In this document: positions 1-7,764 of the stretch, piece after piece | Layout of the letters: every line of letters starts with the position of its first letter | Numbering within the stretch: position 1 is the first letter of the stretch | Assembly (NCBI GenBank): GCA_036660175.1 | Contig: JAVXBD010000019.1 | Span: 1 to 26,097 of the forward strand | From: Christensenella sp036660175 | Lineage (GTDB): Bacteria > Bacillota > Clostridia > Christensenellales > Christensenellaceae | DNA length: 26,097 nucleotides | Direction: 5' to 3' | Translations under genes and position numbers: made by a program | The notes under the pieces: model-generated | The model's database searches: none | What the model saw: the letters and a program-made list of their open reading frames with translations, nothing else | Told to the model about the DNA's origin: nothing

Positions 1-2
1 AG

Positions 3-2114
3 AACACGGTTATTTGGGTTAATATTGAGCTGGATATGTTTCGAAATCCAAAGAATGGTGATGTGGAAGCTTATATTTATGCCACAGATATTGACCAAAA
101 AAAGACATTTCGTGCCCTTGTGGACAGCGTTGTAAATATGGATTATGACTATATCGCTTTAATGGACGTAACGACTGGAAAGTATACTTTGTTTGCAAAA
201 TCAGATGGAAAAACATCATTGCCGCCTTTTTATGCGAGTAGCTATGAAAAAGAAGTCGAGCAATATGCACGGGAATATTTGATAGAAGAGGATATTGAGC
301 GAAATATTCATGATATGTCTTATCAAAATTTGTATAAGCAGTTGGAAACACAAGAAGTTTACACAACTTATTGCTGTATAAAAGAGTTGAACGGAGAAAT
401 CAGAAGAAAGAAGATTCAATTTTCTTACCTTAATAAGAAAAGAAAGAAAATTATTTTGACACGTACCGATATTACCGAGATTTATAATGAAGAACAGCGA
501 AAAAACGTCGTGCTAAAAGATGCACTGATGGCGGCACAGCAGGCAAATGCTGCAAAATCAGAATTTCTTTCTCGTATGAGCCACGAAATCAGAACACCTA
601 TGAACACGATTATCGGTATGTCGGCATTGGCGGCAGGGTGTGTAAACGATCCAGAGCAAGTGTCCTCTTACCTTTCAAAGGTGGGGCTATCCGCCCGCTT
701 TTTGCTTTCGCTTATCAACGATATTTTGGATATGTCCAGAATTGAAAGCGGAAAAGTGCTGATTCGTCGTGAAAGGATTCCGTTTGAAGAGTTTATCAAT
801 GACATCAACAGCATCTGCTATGCGCAGGCACAGGAAAAAGGTGTCGATTATGATGTGCTGATTACCAGCTTTACGATGGATACCTATATTGGAGATGCGA
901 TGAAGCTACAGCAAGTGCTTATCAACATCATTACGAATGCAATTAAATTTACCCCAAAAGGCGGAAAAGTACAGTTTATGATTCATCAGGAAAAAGTTCA
1001 GCAAGATGAAGCGTTGATGAGGTTTACAATAAATGATACGGGAATTGGTATCAGCGATGAATTTTCACATCATCTGTTTGAACCGTTTGAACAGGCACGC
1101 ACAGGTTCTACAACTCCTTATGGCGGAACTGGTTTGGGGCTTGCTATCTGCAAAAATTTAGTGGATTTAATGGGCGGAAAAATCAGTGTTAACAGCATCG
1201 AGAAAGTAGGCAGCGAATTTGTGGTGGAAATGCGGTTAGGCATTCCAGAGGAAAGCAAAAGAGCAACAAAACTGAAACCAAATATTCACTTTGAAAATCT
1301 TAAGGTACTGATTGTTGACGATGACATCATTATTTGCCAGCATACAAAGCAGATACTGATAGATATGCGTTTGCAGGCAGAATATGTGGTTTGCGGCGCA
1401 CAAGCGATTGAAACGGTACGTGAGAAGTGGGAAAAGAAGGAAAGCTATGACATCATTCTTGTAGATTGGAAGATGCCTGATATGGATGGTATTGAAACAA
1501 CTCGGCAAATTCGTAAAATTGTCGGGCCAGATGTTACCATTATTATCATGACTGCTTATGATTGGGCAGCCATAGAGGTGGAAGCAAAGCGTGCAGGTGT
1601 CAATTTGCTGATTTCAAAGCCTCTTTTCAAATCATCTCTTTGTTCTGCATTTGAAAAAATTTGCAGTGAAAGAGATTGCATAGAGCAGCCAGCCGCACCT
1701 ACAGAATATGATTTTACTGGAAAACGAGTGTTGTTAGTGGAGGATCATCTGCTCAACATTGAAATTGCAAAAAAACTTTTAAATGCAAAACATTTAGAGG
1801 TGGAGGTTGCCGAAAATGGATTGCAGGCAATCGAAATTTTTGCCCAAAAAGATGACGGCTATTATAATGCAATCTTAATGGATATTAGAATGCCAGTGAT
1901 GGACGGCCTTACTGCTGCAAAATCCATTCGTCAGATGCGTAAATCAGATGCAAAGACCATTCCCATTATTGCAATGACGGCAAATGCCTTTGATGAAGAT
2001 ATTGAAAAAACAAAGGCTGCCGGTATGAATGCACATCTGGCAAAGCCGATTGAGCCAGCTCTGCTATATCAAACAATACATCGCTTTTTAAATAAGGAGG
2101 AAGCTGAAATATGA
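3..2114 (+). CDS. Hybrid sensor histidine kinase with two receiver domains (5' partial)
   Basis: Signal-transducing kinase that should autophosphorylate on His and pass phosphate through its receivers to an HPt protein. The frame is open from base 3, and residues encoded before the ATG at 36 continue a PAS C-terminal (PAC) pattern (WVNIELDMF...YATDID), so the gene begins outside the window. Numbering from ATG 36: a sensor segment of about residues 20-150 ending in TRTDITEI, then HisKA with SHEIRTP (His183), an N-box near 290, DTGIGIS near 333 and GGTGLGLAI near 362. Receiver 1 (about 422-545) has VDDD, phosphoacceptor Asp477 and the KP pair. Receiver 2 (about 562-688) has VEDH, Asp616 and AKPIEP. 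No membrane segment is visible in this part. It is closely related to the C-terminal half of the next gene, which overlaps it by 4 bp, so the pair probably arose by duplication. The ligand is unknown. Confidence 0.93.
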   Translation, partial: NTVIWVNIELDMFRNPKNGDVEAYIYATDIDQKKTFRALVDSVVNMDYDYIALMDVTTGKYTLFAKSDGKTSLPPFYASSYEKEVEQYAREYLIEEDIERNIHDMSYQNLYKQLETQEVYTTYCCIKELNGEIRRKKIQFSYLNKKRKKIILTRTDITEIYNEEQRKNVVLKDALMAAQQANAAKSEFLSRMSHEIRTPMNTIIGMSALAAGCVNDPEQVSSYLSKVGLSARFLLSLINDILDMSRIESGKVLIRRERIPFEEFINDINSICYAQAQEKGVDYDVLITSFTMDTYIGDAMKLQQVLINIITNAIKFTPKGGKVQFMIHQEKVQQDEALMRFTINDTGIGISDEFSHHLFEPFEQARTGSTTPYGGTGLGLAICKNLVDLMGGKISVNSIEKVGSEFVVEMRLGIPEESKRATKLKPNIHFENLKVLIVDDDIIICQHTKQILIDMRLQAEYVVCGAQAIETVREKWEKKESYDIILVDWKMPDMDGIETTRQIRKIVGPDVTIIIMTAYDWAAIEVEAKRAGVNLLISKPLFKSSLCSAFEKICSERDCIEQPAAPTEYDFTGKRVLLVEDHLLNIEIAKKLLNAKHLEVEVAENGLQAIEIFAQKDDGYYNAILMDIRMPVMDGLTAAKSIRQMRKSDAKTIPIIAMTANAFDEDIEKTKAAGMNAHLAKPIEPALLYQTIHRFLNKEEAEI

Positions 2115-5100
2115 AGAGATTTTCGGAAATAAAAGCCGATATTATGCGACTTTCTCTTCCAATCGGACTTGTTATTGTGACGGCATATCCAGATTATCGT
2201 ATTGTTTTTGCAAACGAAAAATTTTGTGAAATGCTTGGATTTGACCAGGACCAAAGACCTTTACAGCAGTATCATGAGTCTGCGTGGGAGTATGTTTATC
2301 CTGAAGATATTGAATGGCTTAGAGAATTTGCAGATAAGCGGACGGGGGACGGCGAACCCTATGAAATTGCCTACCGTGCAGTAAAAAATGACGGCAGCTT
2401 TTTTTGGGTAAATCAGTATTCGCAGCATATGCTTGACGATGACGAAAAAGAGATGGTGTTTGCCTATTATACGGATATTTCTAAACAAAAACGAATGGAA
2501 GAAACGATCTATGCAGATGCAAGAAAATATGAAACGTTAATCAATTCGATTTCGTGCGGCGTGGGTATGTATCGTTTGGACGCAGCCTTTACACCCATCT
2601 TTATGAGCGAGCGTGCGTATGAGCTTTGCGGTATGACAAAGGAAGAATATTGTGAGGCAACACGCAATTCTACACTGGATGTGTTTCACCCAGATGATAG
2701 ACAGGGCTTAATTGATGCTGCTCAAACGGCATACGAAAAAAATCAAAAGCTTGAATATACCCATCGTGTTTTGCAAAAAGATGGGAGCTATCATTGGATG
2801 CACGTTTCGGGGCATGTAATGATTTCGCAGGATGGAACACCTGTGCTGTATACTGTTTTTACAGATGTACACGAACAAATGAAGATGGAGCAGGCGCTGC
2901 GTGAAAGCGAATTTCGGTATTTGACCGCTGTCAAAGCTTCCAATATTAATATTTGGGAGTATGATTATGCCGCAGATGCAATGACTATTTTTTCTACTTC
3001 CCCAAGGGTAAATACGGAAAATCCTGTGATACCTGATTATCTTTGCTCTGTTGTGCAGGAAGGACATATTCGAGAGGACAGCGCACCTCTGCTTTTTGAT
3101 ATGATTCAAAGACTGAAAAATGGTGAAAAAGAGGTAACGTCAGATCTGTGGATTCGGGAACAGCCAAATGACGATTTTTGGTGCGAAAGAGTGACGTATA
3201 CCAATATTTTTGATGAAATGGGAAACCCAGTCAAGGCATATTGTGTGGGACACGATGTAACACGAGAAAAAGAAGCACAGAAACGCTATCATGATGAACT
3301 GTCCTATCGAGAGGCGATGCAAAAGGCAACGATGGCGTCCATTAATATAAACCTTACAAAGAATATGATTATGAATTACAAGAGCGTTTTTCCTATAATT
3401 ACGGCACATATGAATGCTGCAAAAACAGCACAGGAATATTTCGATCAGATATATACAGAGCTTACAACAAAAGAGATGCAGAGGAAATGCAAGGCAGTTT
3501 TTAGCAGAGATGCACTGCTACGGGCATTTGCCAACGGAAAAACGACGCTTTCTTTGGAGCTTACAAGAAAGATTGAGGGGCGTATCTATTGGACAGTTGT
3601 AACCACTCATATGATGAAACAGGCAGCGGATCATGAGATTGTTGCATTTGTATATTCCACAGATATTACCAATGAGCGAACGATGCAAAATGTTATGAAT
3701 GCCATTGTGCAGACAGATTATGATTTTTTGGTGGTGGTAGATGCTCCAAGAGATGCAGCAGTCCGATACAGTAAAAACGATCTGGAAAATTTTTACGCAG
3801 ATGAAAGTGAAAATTTTGAACAGCAAACACAGAGGTATGTGCATAGTTATATTTGTGCGGAAGACGTTAATCGAGTTGCAGACGAAATAAAACTTGAAAA
3901 CATACTTTCGCAGATTGATGCCAACGGAACGTATCATATTTTTTATAAAGTTATGAATTCCGAAGGTAAGGTGCTGCAAAAACAGCTGCGTTTTTGTTAT
4001 ATCAATCGTGAGATGAAGATTTTCTTGATGACAAGGAGTGATATTACAGTTGCGGTTGAAGAACAAGAAAAGAAAAATCGGGAGCTTGTGGCGGCAGTCA
4101 AAATGGCAGAGCATGCCAATGCAGCAAAATCTGAGTTTTTATCACGTATCAGCCACGAAATCAGAACGCCAATGAATGCCATTATTGGCATGTCGCAAAT
4201 TGCGCTGCAAAGCTTAGACGACAAAGAATTTGCCTTGGAAAGCATCGAAAAATCGCTTTATGCTTCGCAGTACTTGCTTTCGCTGCTGAATGATATTTTA
4301 GATATGTCAAAAATTGAAAGCGGAAAGATCATACTCAAAAAAGAAGTGATTAACTGTAAGAATTTTTTAGGCACACTCGGTACGATTATTGGCGCACAGG
4401 CACAGGCAAAGGGTGTGCAGTATATTGTGACAGAATTTGAAGGCTGCAAAAGCAGCTATGGTGGTGACGGGTTGCGGCTACAGCAAATCCTAATCAACAT
4501 TCTTGCCAATGCTGTTAAATTTACACCACGGGGTGGAACGGTGCGGCTGGATATTAAACAAATAGAAACCGATGGGAAATGGGCGGATATTTGTTTCCAA
4601 ATCAGTGATACAGGTATTGGAATTGGCGAAGCATTTTTGCCAAATATTTTTAAACCGTTTGCACAAGAGCGTAGCGGCTATGGAAGCGGCTATGGCGGAA
4701 GTGGGTTGGGGCTTGCAATCTCTGAAAACCTTGCGCAGCTTATGGGCGGAAGTATCTCCGTCAAGAGTACACTTGGAAAAGGCACTGTTTTTCAGGTGAA
4801 TATTCCACTTGAAATCAGATCAGATGCCCAAAATGGCGATGCGGTGGATTGCGCTGTTAACGTTCAGGAGAAGTATGATTTTAGCGGCAGAAAATTTTTG
4901 CTGGTAGAGGACCATCCACTTAATATCATGGTGGCAAAAAAACTGCTTGAGTTTAAAAACGCATCTGTTGATGTTGCAAAAAACGGAAAGATTGGGTTTG
5001 AGATGTTTGCCAATGCACCAGAGCATACCTATGACGCAGTGCTGATGGATATTCGTATGCCGGTAATGGATGGGCTTAAGGCAGCTGAGAAAATTCGGAA

Positions 5101-5287
5101 TTTGGGCAGTGCATGGGCAAAAGAAGTACCCATCATAGCAATGTCTGCCAATGCCTTTGACGAAGATGTCATCAAATCTAAAAATGCTGGAATGAATGCG
5201 CATCTTGCAAAACCAATTGATAAGGAACTGCTCTATCAGACACTTTATCAGTTTTTATCAAAGGAAAGCGAGAAAATAGATGGATAA
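2111..5287 (+). CDS. Multi-PAS hybrid sensor histidine kinase
   Basis: Cytoplasmic hybrid histidine kinase of 1058 residues. It has four to five sensor modules in series, each ending in a PAC-like aspartate motif: YYTDISKQK (about 120), VFTDVHEQ (about 250), VGHDVTREK (about 380), YSTDITNER (about 520) and TRSDITVAV (about 645). The kinase core follows: SHEIRTP with His682, LQQILINILANAVKF (about 790), DTGIGIG and GGSGLGLAI. A single C-terminal receiver carries VEDH, phosphoacceptor Asp980 and AKPID. Unlike its upstream paralogue it has only one receiver. The start ATG lies in an ATGA overlap with the previous stop, preceded by AAGGAGG at about 2093-2099, so the two are probably translationally coupled. 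No transmembrane helices are seen, pointing to an intracellular redox, ligand or small-molecule signal. The downstream HPt gene overlaps its 3' end and is the likely phosphotransfer partner. Confidence 0.95.
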   Translation: MKRFSEIKADIMRLSLPIGLVIVTAYPDYRIVFANEKFCEMLGFDQDQRPLQQYHESAWEYVYPEDIEWLREFADKRTGDGEPYEIAYRAVKNDGSFFWVNQYSQHMLDDDEKEMVFAYYTDISKQKRMEETIYADARKYETLINSISCGVGMYRLDAAFTPIFMSERAYELCGMTKEEYCEATRNSTLDVFHPDDRQGLIDAAQTAYEKNQKLEYTHRVLQKDGSYHWMHVSGHVMISQDGTPVLYTVFTDVHEQMKMEQALRESEFRYLTAVKASNINIWEYDYAADAMTIFSTSPRVNTENPVIPDYLCSVVQEGHIREDSAPLLFDMIQRLKNGEKEVTSDLWIREQPNDDFWCERVTYTNIFDEMGNPVKAYCVGHDVTREKEAQKRYHDELSYREAMQKATMASININLTKNMIMNYKSVFPIITAHMNAAKTAQEYFDQIYTELTTKEMQRKCKAVFSRDALLRAFANGKTTLSLELTRKIEGRIYWTVVTTHMMKQAADHEIVAFVYSTDITNERTMQNVMNAIVQTDYDFLVVVDAPRDAAVRYSKNDLENFYADESENFEQQTQRYVHSYICAEDVNRVADEIKLENILSQIDANGTYHIFYKVMNSEGKVLQKQLRFCYINREMKIFLMTRSDITVAVEEQEKKNRELVAAVKMAEHANAAKSEFLSRISHEIRTPMNAIIGMSQIALQSLDDKEFALESIEKSLYASQYLLSLLNDILDMSKIESGKIILKKEVINCKNFLGTLGTIIGAQAQAKGVQYIVTEFEGCKSSYGGDGLRLQQILINILANAVKFTPRGGTVRLDIKQIETDGKWADICFQISDTGIGIGEAFLPNIFKPFAQERSGYGSGYGGSGLGLAISENLAQLMGGSISVKSTLGKGTVFQVNIPLEIRSDAQNGDAVDCAVNVQEKYDFSGRKFLLVEDHPLNIMVAKKLLEFKNASVDVAKNGKIGFEMFANAPEHTYDAVLMDIRMPVMDGLKAAEKIRNLGSAWAKEVPIIAMSANAFDEDVIKSKNAGMNAHLAKPIDKELLYQTLYQFLSKESEKIDG

Positions 5288-5624
5288 TATGCTTGAAAAA
5301 CTTAAGGAATATGGCGCAGATATTACGGGTGCAATGGGGCGCTTCTTAAACGATGTTGATTTGTATAAAACCTGTTTTCAGATTTGTTTAGAGGATGAGG
5401 CATTTGAAAAATTAGGGCAAGCTATTGCTGCAATGGAGTATGACAATGCTTTTGAGTATGCCCATGCTCTTAAGGGAATCACTGGAAACATGGGGCTTAT
5501 GCCGCTTTATCAAGTGATTTATTGTATGGTGGAAGATCTGAGAAGAAAAGAATATGATAATCTGCAAAGCTTGTATGCAGAGATTTGCACACAGAAGAAG
5601 TGTCTTGAAAAATTGCAAAAATAA
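5280..5624 (+). CDS. HPt domain phosphotransfer protein
   Basis: Stand-alone histidine phosphotransfer protein of 114 residues, about the size of one HPt four-helix bundle. The hallmark is EYAHALKGITGNMGL, with the probable phosphorylated His at residue 62 followed by the usual Lys two residues on. It begins inside the last codons of the hybrid kinase gene (8-bp overlap). A second ATG at 5289 would remove only three residues. Its place directly after two hybrid kinases suggests it takes phosphate from their receiver domains and hands it to a response regulator encoded elsewhere, because none is visible here. Assignment to the HPt family rests on the motif, length and neighbourhood; the final output target is unknown. 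Confidence 0.88.
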   Translation: MDNMLEKLKEYGADITGAMGRFLNDVDLYKTCFQICLEDEAFEKLGQAIAAMEYDNAFEYAHALKGITGNMGLMPLYQVIYCMVEDLRRKEYDNLQSLYAEICTQKKCLEKLQK

Positions 5625-5660
5625 AGCATCTGTCTTATTTAAAAAAAATCAGAGATGTCA

Positions 5661-5694
5661 AAAGCCGCTGCTCGCCATAGGAAACAGCGGCTTT
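5661..5694 (+). terminator. Probable terminator of the phosphorelay operon
   Basis: A perfect 10-bp stem (AAAGCCGCTG / CAGCGGCTTT) with a 14-nt loop lies 36 bp after the HPt stop codon. The 3' arm ends in TTT, followed by an interrupted T-rich tract (GTATGTTTT), so termination may be only partly efficient. It is the only strong hairpin before the convergent gene. Confidence 0.65.
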
Positions 5695-6070
5695 GTATGT
5701 TTTGGCTCTATGATAAATGCTGGAGTGAAGAAAAGTATTTAATTGTTTCGCTTTGCTCTGTTGGCTTGCAAGCTACTCGCTTTATGGGCGAATATACTGT
5801 TCAACTGTGTACCATACGAATCAAAATCTCTGAGAACTTTTGAAAACGCATATTGGTAGGTGGAGCAGTATGCCCTCCACTTTTGAGGAAGCAGCCAAAG
5901 CAAAAACGCTGATGCAGTTGGCGGGAAATCAAAGCATCTCCACTTCGTACCAGTTTATCCTTTATTCGGGCATAAAAAGGGTGGAGAAAATTGATGATGA
6001 GGGCGAAGTTTATGCGGCAATTTGTGATTGACTGCATGGCCAGTACCCTAATATAAATATAAAAAGCCAA
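5695..6070. other. Intergenic stretch between convergent genes, possible gene remnant
   Basis: This stretch carries no recognisable gene. It contains a small hairpin (GTGGAG at 5860-5865 with CTCCAC at 5875-5880, then TTTT) and, overlapping it, an open frame from 5840 (TTG) or 5870 (ATG) to 6031. That frame encodes 54-63 residues with a soluble, plausibly protein-like composition (EEAAKAKTLMQLAGN, EKIDDEGEVYAAICD). No convincing ribosome binding site precedes either start, so it may be the tail of a decayed gene rather than a working one. Confidence 0.5.
5840..6031 (+). CDS. Possible small hypothetical ORF or gene remnant
   Basis: Weak call. It has 63 residues if started at TTG 5840, or 53 from ATG 5870. 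The part after residue 11 has balanced charged residues and an acidic end (VEKIDDEGEVY), unlike random AT-rich translation. No family is recognised, no Shine-Dalgarno motif is evident upstream, and a 6-bp hairpin covers the internal ATG. It could be a short real protein, a truncated C-terminal piece of a lost gene, or chance. Confidence 0.25.
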   Translation: MKTHIGRWSSMPSTFEEAAKAKTLMQLAGNQSISTSYQFILYSGIKRVEKIDDEGEVYAAICD

Positions 6071-6100
6071 TAAAAAAGGCACATCTGTAAAAATGTGCCT
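6071..6100 (-). terminator. Intrinsic terminator of the stalk membrane protein gene
   Basis: Read on the minus strand, an 8-bp perfect stem (AGGCACAT / ATGTGCCT) with an 8-nt loop is followed directly by six T residues and another T-rich stretch. It lies 17 bp after the stop codon of the minus-strand gene, a textbook factor-independent terminator. Confidence 0.88.
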
Positions 6101-6116
6101 ACATTAAAACAACACT

Positions 6117-7320
6117 TTATTTTTTCTTTTTCTTATTTCGCTCTACCCTCGAGCCAACATGCGTGGTGCGTGGTACGCTCTGCTTTTTGTTGACCGCTTC
6201 AGACCATGCCTCTTGTTCGTTGGAATGGGCGGGATGCTGCGTATAATATTTTGCAGCACCGTCCTGCATATTATAGATTTTTGATTCTTCATCAACGGGT
6301 TGCTGGTGGGTTGTATATTTACTGACATCTTTATAAACATATCCAGTGGGCTGCTGCGTATATCTGCTAATATCTTCTTTGGAAAAATCTCCCGAAAGAT
6401 CGGCAGGCGCAGGGCTGTGGATATTGGTTGATGTCTGCTCATTTTGAGAATTTCTACGGCTTGCTGCTTTCTTTTTATGAACCAGCAGTGCCAAAACAAT
6501 GATGATGATGACCAGTATAAATGCGGCACCCATCACATAAAAAACAAAGTATGGATCGTTATGATACGAGTTGGCGATACGCTCGCCTAAACTACTGAAG
6601 AAATTTCCAATAGGCGCAAAAAAAGCGGCAATTCCCGTTGGGGCAGGTGTGGGCGATGGTGTTGGCACAGGTGAGGGGGAAGGTGTTGGCGAAGGCGAAG
6701 GCGAAGGGGTTGGCATAGGAGTAGGCGAAGGAGTTGGCACGGAAACAGTCGCTGCTGCACCGCCGATTGCCAAGGTATCTATTGTGTTCATCGCCTGATT
6801 AAGATTGGTATCGCCTTTGTCGTTTTTATATTTTATTTCGATGGTCAGTGTTTCGGTAGGTGTCATAATGATGTGTATCTGACTCGAAAAGTTATCGTCA
6901 ATTTTGCCGTTTAGAGTAACAGCAGGAAAGCCCTGCATAGTTTCAAAAACATATTCGTCAAAATCATAACCTAATTTTGCAGCTTCTGCATCTGCAAATG
7001 CGGTCAATTGGTCTTTTTCTAAAGCAATAGAAGCGTCTGATGCACTAGGTATAGGAGAAGATGAGCTTGATGCACTTGCCGATGGGGCTGCTTCTTTTAC
7101 AACAGATTCAGCAGATATAATTAAAGAATAATTCAAATCATTTTCTTCTGAATAGGAATAAATCACCAGTCGAGCATCTTGGCTGTTTGCTTTTACTTTT
7201 TGAAGCAAATCATCAAACATATTGGTATTCGTGGGTGTATAATAATATGTATTTTCGCCCTCAGGAATCTCTATGGTGAAGTTTGCTTCGGTATCTGTAA
7301 GAGGAGCTGCAAAAGCGTAA
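6117..7320 (-). CDS. Secreted single-pass membrane protein with Pro/Ser/Thr stalk (start lost in assembly gap)
   Basis: No family is recognised. The visible protein starts at YAFAAPLTDTE, which looks like the end of a signal peptide (AFA-A cleavage). An extracellular region of about 190 residues follows, interrupted by a Ser/Ala-rich linker, then a 35-residue PTPSP-type low-complexity stalk, an amphipathic piece, one strong transmembrane helix (FVFYVMGAAFILVIIIIVLALLV, split here as FVFYVMGAAF plus ILVIIIIVLALLV), a KKK stop-transfer and a basic cytoplasmic tail of about 95 residues. The tail repeats a Ser-Arg/Lys-Tyr-Thr-Gln-Pro-like motif three times (RYTQQPT, KYTTHQQP, KYYTQHP) and ends in a Lys-rich run. 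The true start codon and signal peptide core fall in the N gap at 7321-7330, because an AGGAGG site sits just beyond it. Monocistronic, with its own promoter and terminator. A surface sensor or anchor is possible, but the role is unknown. Confidence 0.85.
6637..6741 (-). repeat. Low-complexity Pro-Ser/Thr-Pro coding repeat
   Basis: A degenerate run of six-base units on the minus strand codes for alternating Pro and Ser/Thr (PTPSPTP type) within the stalk protein. Such stretches usually form extended, protease-exposed or wall-spanning linkers. Length variation between strains by slippage is likely. Confidence 0.85.
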
Positions 7321-7330
7321 NNNNNNNNNN
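7321..7330. other. Assembly gap (10 N)
   Basis: Ten N residues. They fall between a minus-strand ribosome binding site and the end of a signal peptide, so they must stand in for a longer missing piece holding the start codon and about 20 codons. The length 10 is therefore probably a placeholder. Confidence 0.95.
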
Positions 7331-7334
7331 AGTG

Positions 7335-7340
7335 CCTCCT
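7335..7340 (-). promoter_or_regulatory. Ribosome binding site of the gapped minus-strand gene
   Basis: On the minus strand the bases read AGGAGG followed by CACT and then the N run. The perfect Shine-Dalgarno core with only four bases left before the gap places the start codon within the first bases of the missing sequence. Confidence 0.8.
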
Positions 7341-7348
7341 AAAATTAT

Positions 7349-7411
7349 GTATATCAGATTCGAACGATACAGCGGACAAAAAGACTTTGTATTGGTTCGA
7401 GTCTGGTATGC
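7349..7411 (+). other. Long imperfect hairpin in the leader region
   Basis: The arms 7349-7371 and 7388-7411 pair over 23 bp with one bulged G (7394) and a 16-nt loop. The central block is CAGATTCGAAC / GTTCGAGTCTG. Read as plus-strand RNA all pairs are Watson-Crick or G-U. Read on the minus strand the G-U pairs become C-A mismatches. The structure lies between the minus-strand promoter and its ribosome binding site. It may be a leader structure, a small plus-strand RNA or a miniature element; the function is unknown. Confidence 0.55.
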
Positions 7412-7447
7412 TTAAGCAATCACAAACATTGTCATAACTACTTACCT

Positions 7448-7476
7448 ATTATATAGCAAGCAGATGTTTTTTTCAA
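7448..7476 (-). promoter_or_regulatory. Sigma-A-type promoter of the stalk protein gene
   Basis: On the minus strand TTGAAA (7471-7476) and TATAAT (7448-7453) are separated by exactly 17 bp. Transcription would begin near 7441 and give a leader of about 110 nt that includes the hairpin and the AGGAGG site. Confidence 0.8.
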
Positions 7477-7537
7477 TATTAACAAAATATTCCTTTCCGT
7501 TGCTTTTTTGCAGAATGTTTATATTTGCACAAGTATA

Positions 7538-7567
7538 TTGACAAAAGAGGTGCAAAAGAAGTAGAAT
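7538..7567 (+). promoter_or_regulatory. Promoter of ribU
   Basis: TTGACA (7538-7543) and TAGAAT (7562-7567) with an 18-bp spacer, ending 17 bp before the FMN riboswitch. The -35 box lies inside an inverted repeat, TTTGCAC (7524-7530) and GTGCAAA (7550-7556), which could be an operator or chance. Confidence 0.75.
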
Positions 7568-7584
7568 AAACCCATAAGTGAATA

Positions 7585-7698
7585 GGTCTTCGGGGCAGGG
7601 GGAAGATCCCTACCGGCAGTATAGCCTGCGAACTCTTTAAAAAGAGCCGATACGGTGTAATTCCGTAGCCGACAGTTATAGTCTGGATGAGAGAAGAT
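7585..7698 (+). ncRNA. FMN riboswitch (RFN element)
   Basis: The conserved RFN blocks appear in order: TCTTCGGGGCAGGG, TCCCTACCGGC, GCCTGCGA, CGGTGTAATTCCG, GCCGACAGT, and GTCTGGATGAGAGAAGA closing the P1 helix with the opening TCTTC. It senses flavin mononucleotide and lies directly upstream of the riboflavin transporter ribU, the expected target. A terminator hairpin between the aptamer and the gene suggests control by transcription termination when FMN is plentiful. Confidence 0.95.
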
Positions 7699-7713
7699 AC
7701 ATATCTAAATGTG

Positions 7714-7747
7714 TTTCCGAGGATGACTTTATTCACGGAAATTTTTT
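7714..7747 (+). terminator. Riboswitch-controlled terminator (attenuator)
   Basis: TTTCCG (7714-7719) pairs with CGGAAA (7736-7741) and is followed by six T residues, all between the FMN aptamer and the ribU start. It is the likely expression platform. The stem is short with a 16-nt loop, so alternative pairings may extend it. Confidence 0.65.
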
Positions 7748-7764
7748 ATTATATGGAGGAACTT

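Noticed and set aside
3518..4114. 198-codon minus-strand open frame
   Set aside because: It is antisense to the second hybrid kinase, rich in Cys, His and Ile from AT-rich complement, with no ribosome binding site.
6571..6798. Plus-strand frame rich in Gly, Glu and Val over the stalk repeat
   Set aside because: It is the mirror of the Pro-Ser/Thr coding repeat of the minus-strand gene; it has no independent ribosome binding site or family features.
7687..7764. Upstream ATG giving a 214-residue RibU
   Set aside because: It lies within the FMN aptamer and before the attenuator; ATG 7765 has a proper GGAGG site and normal family length.
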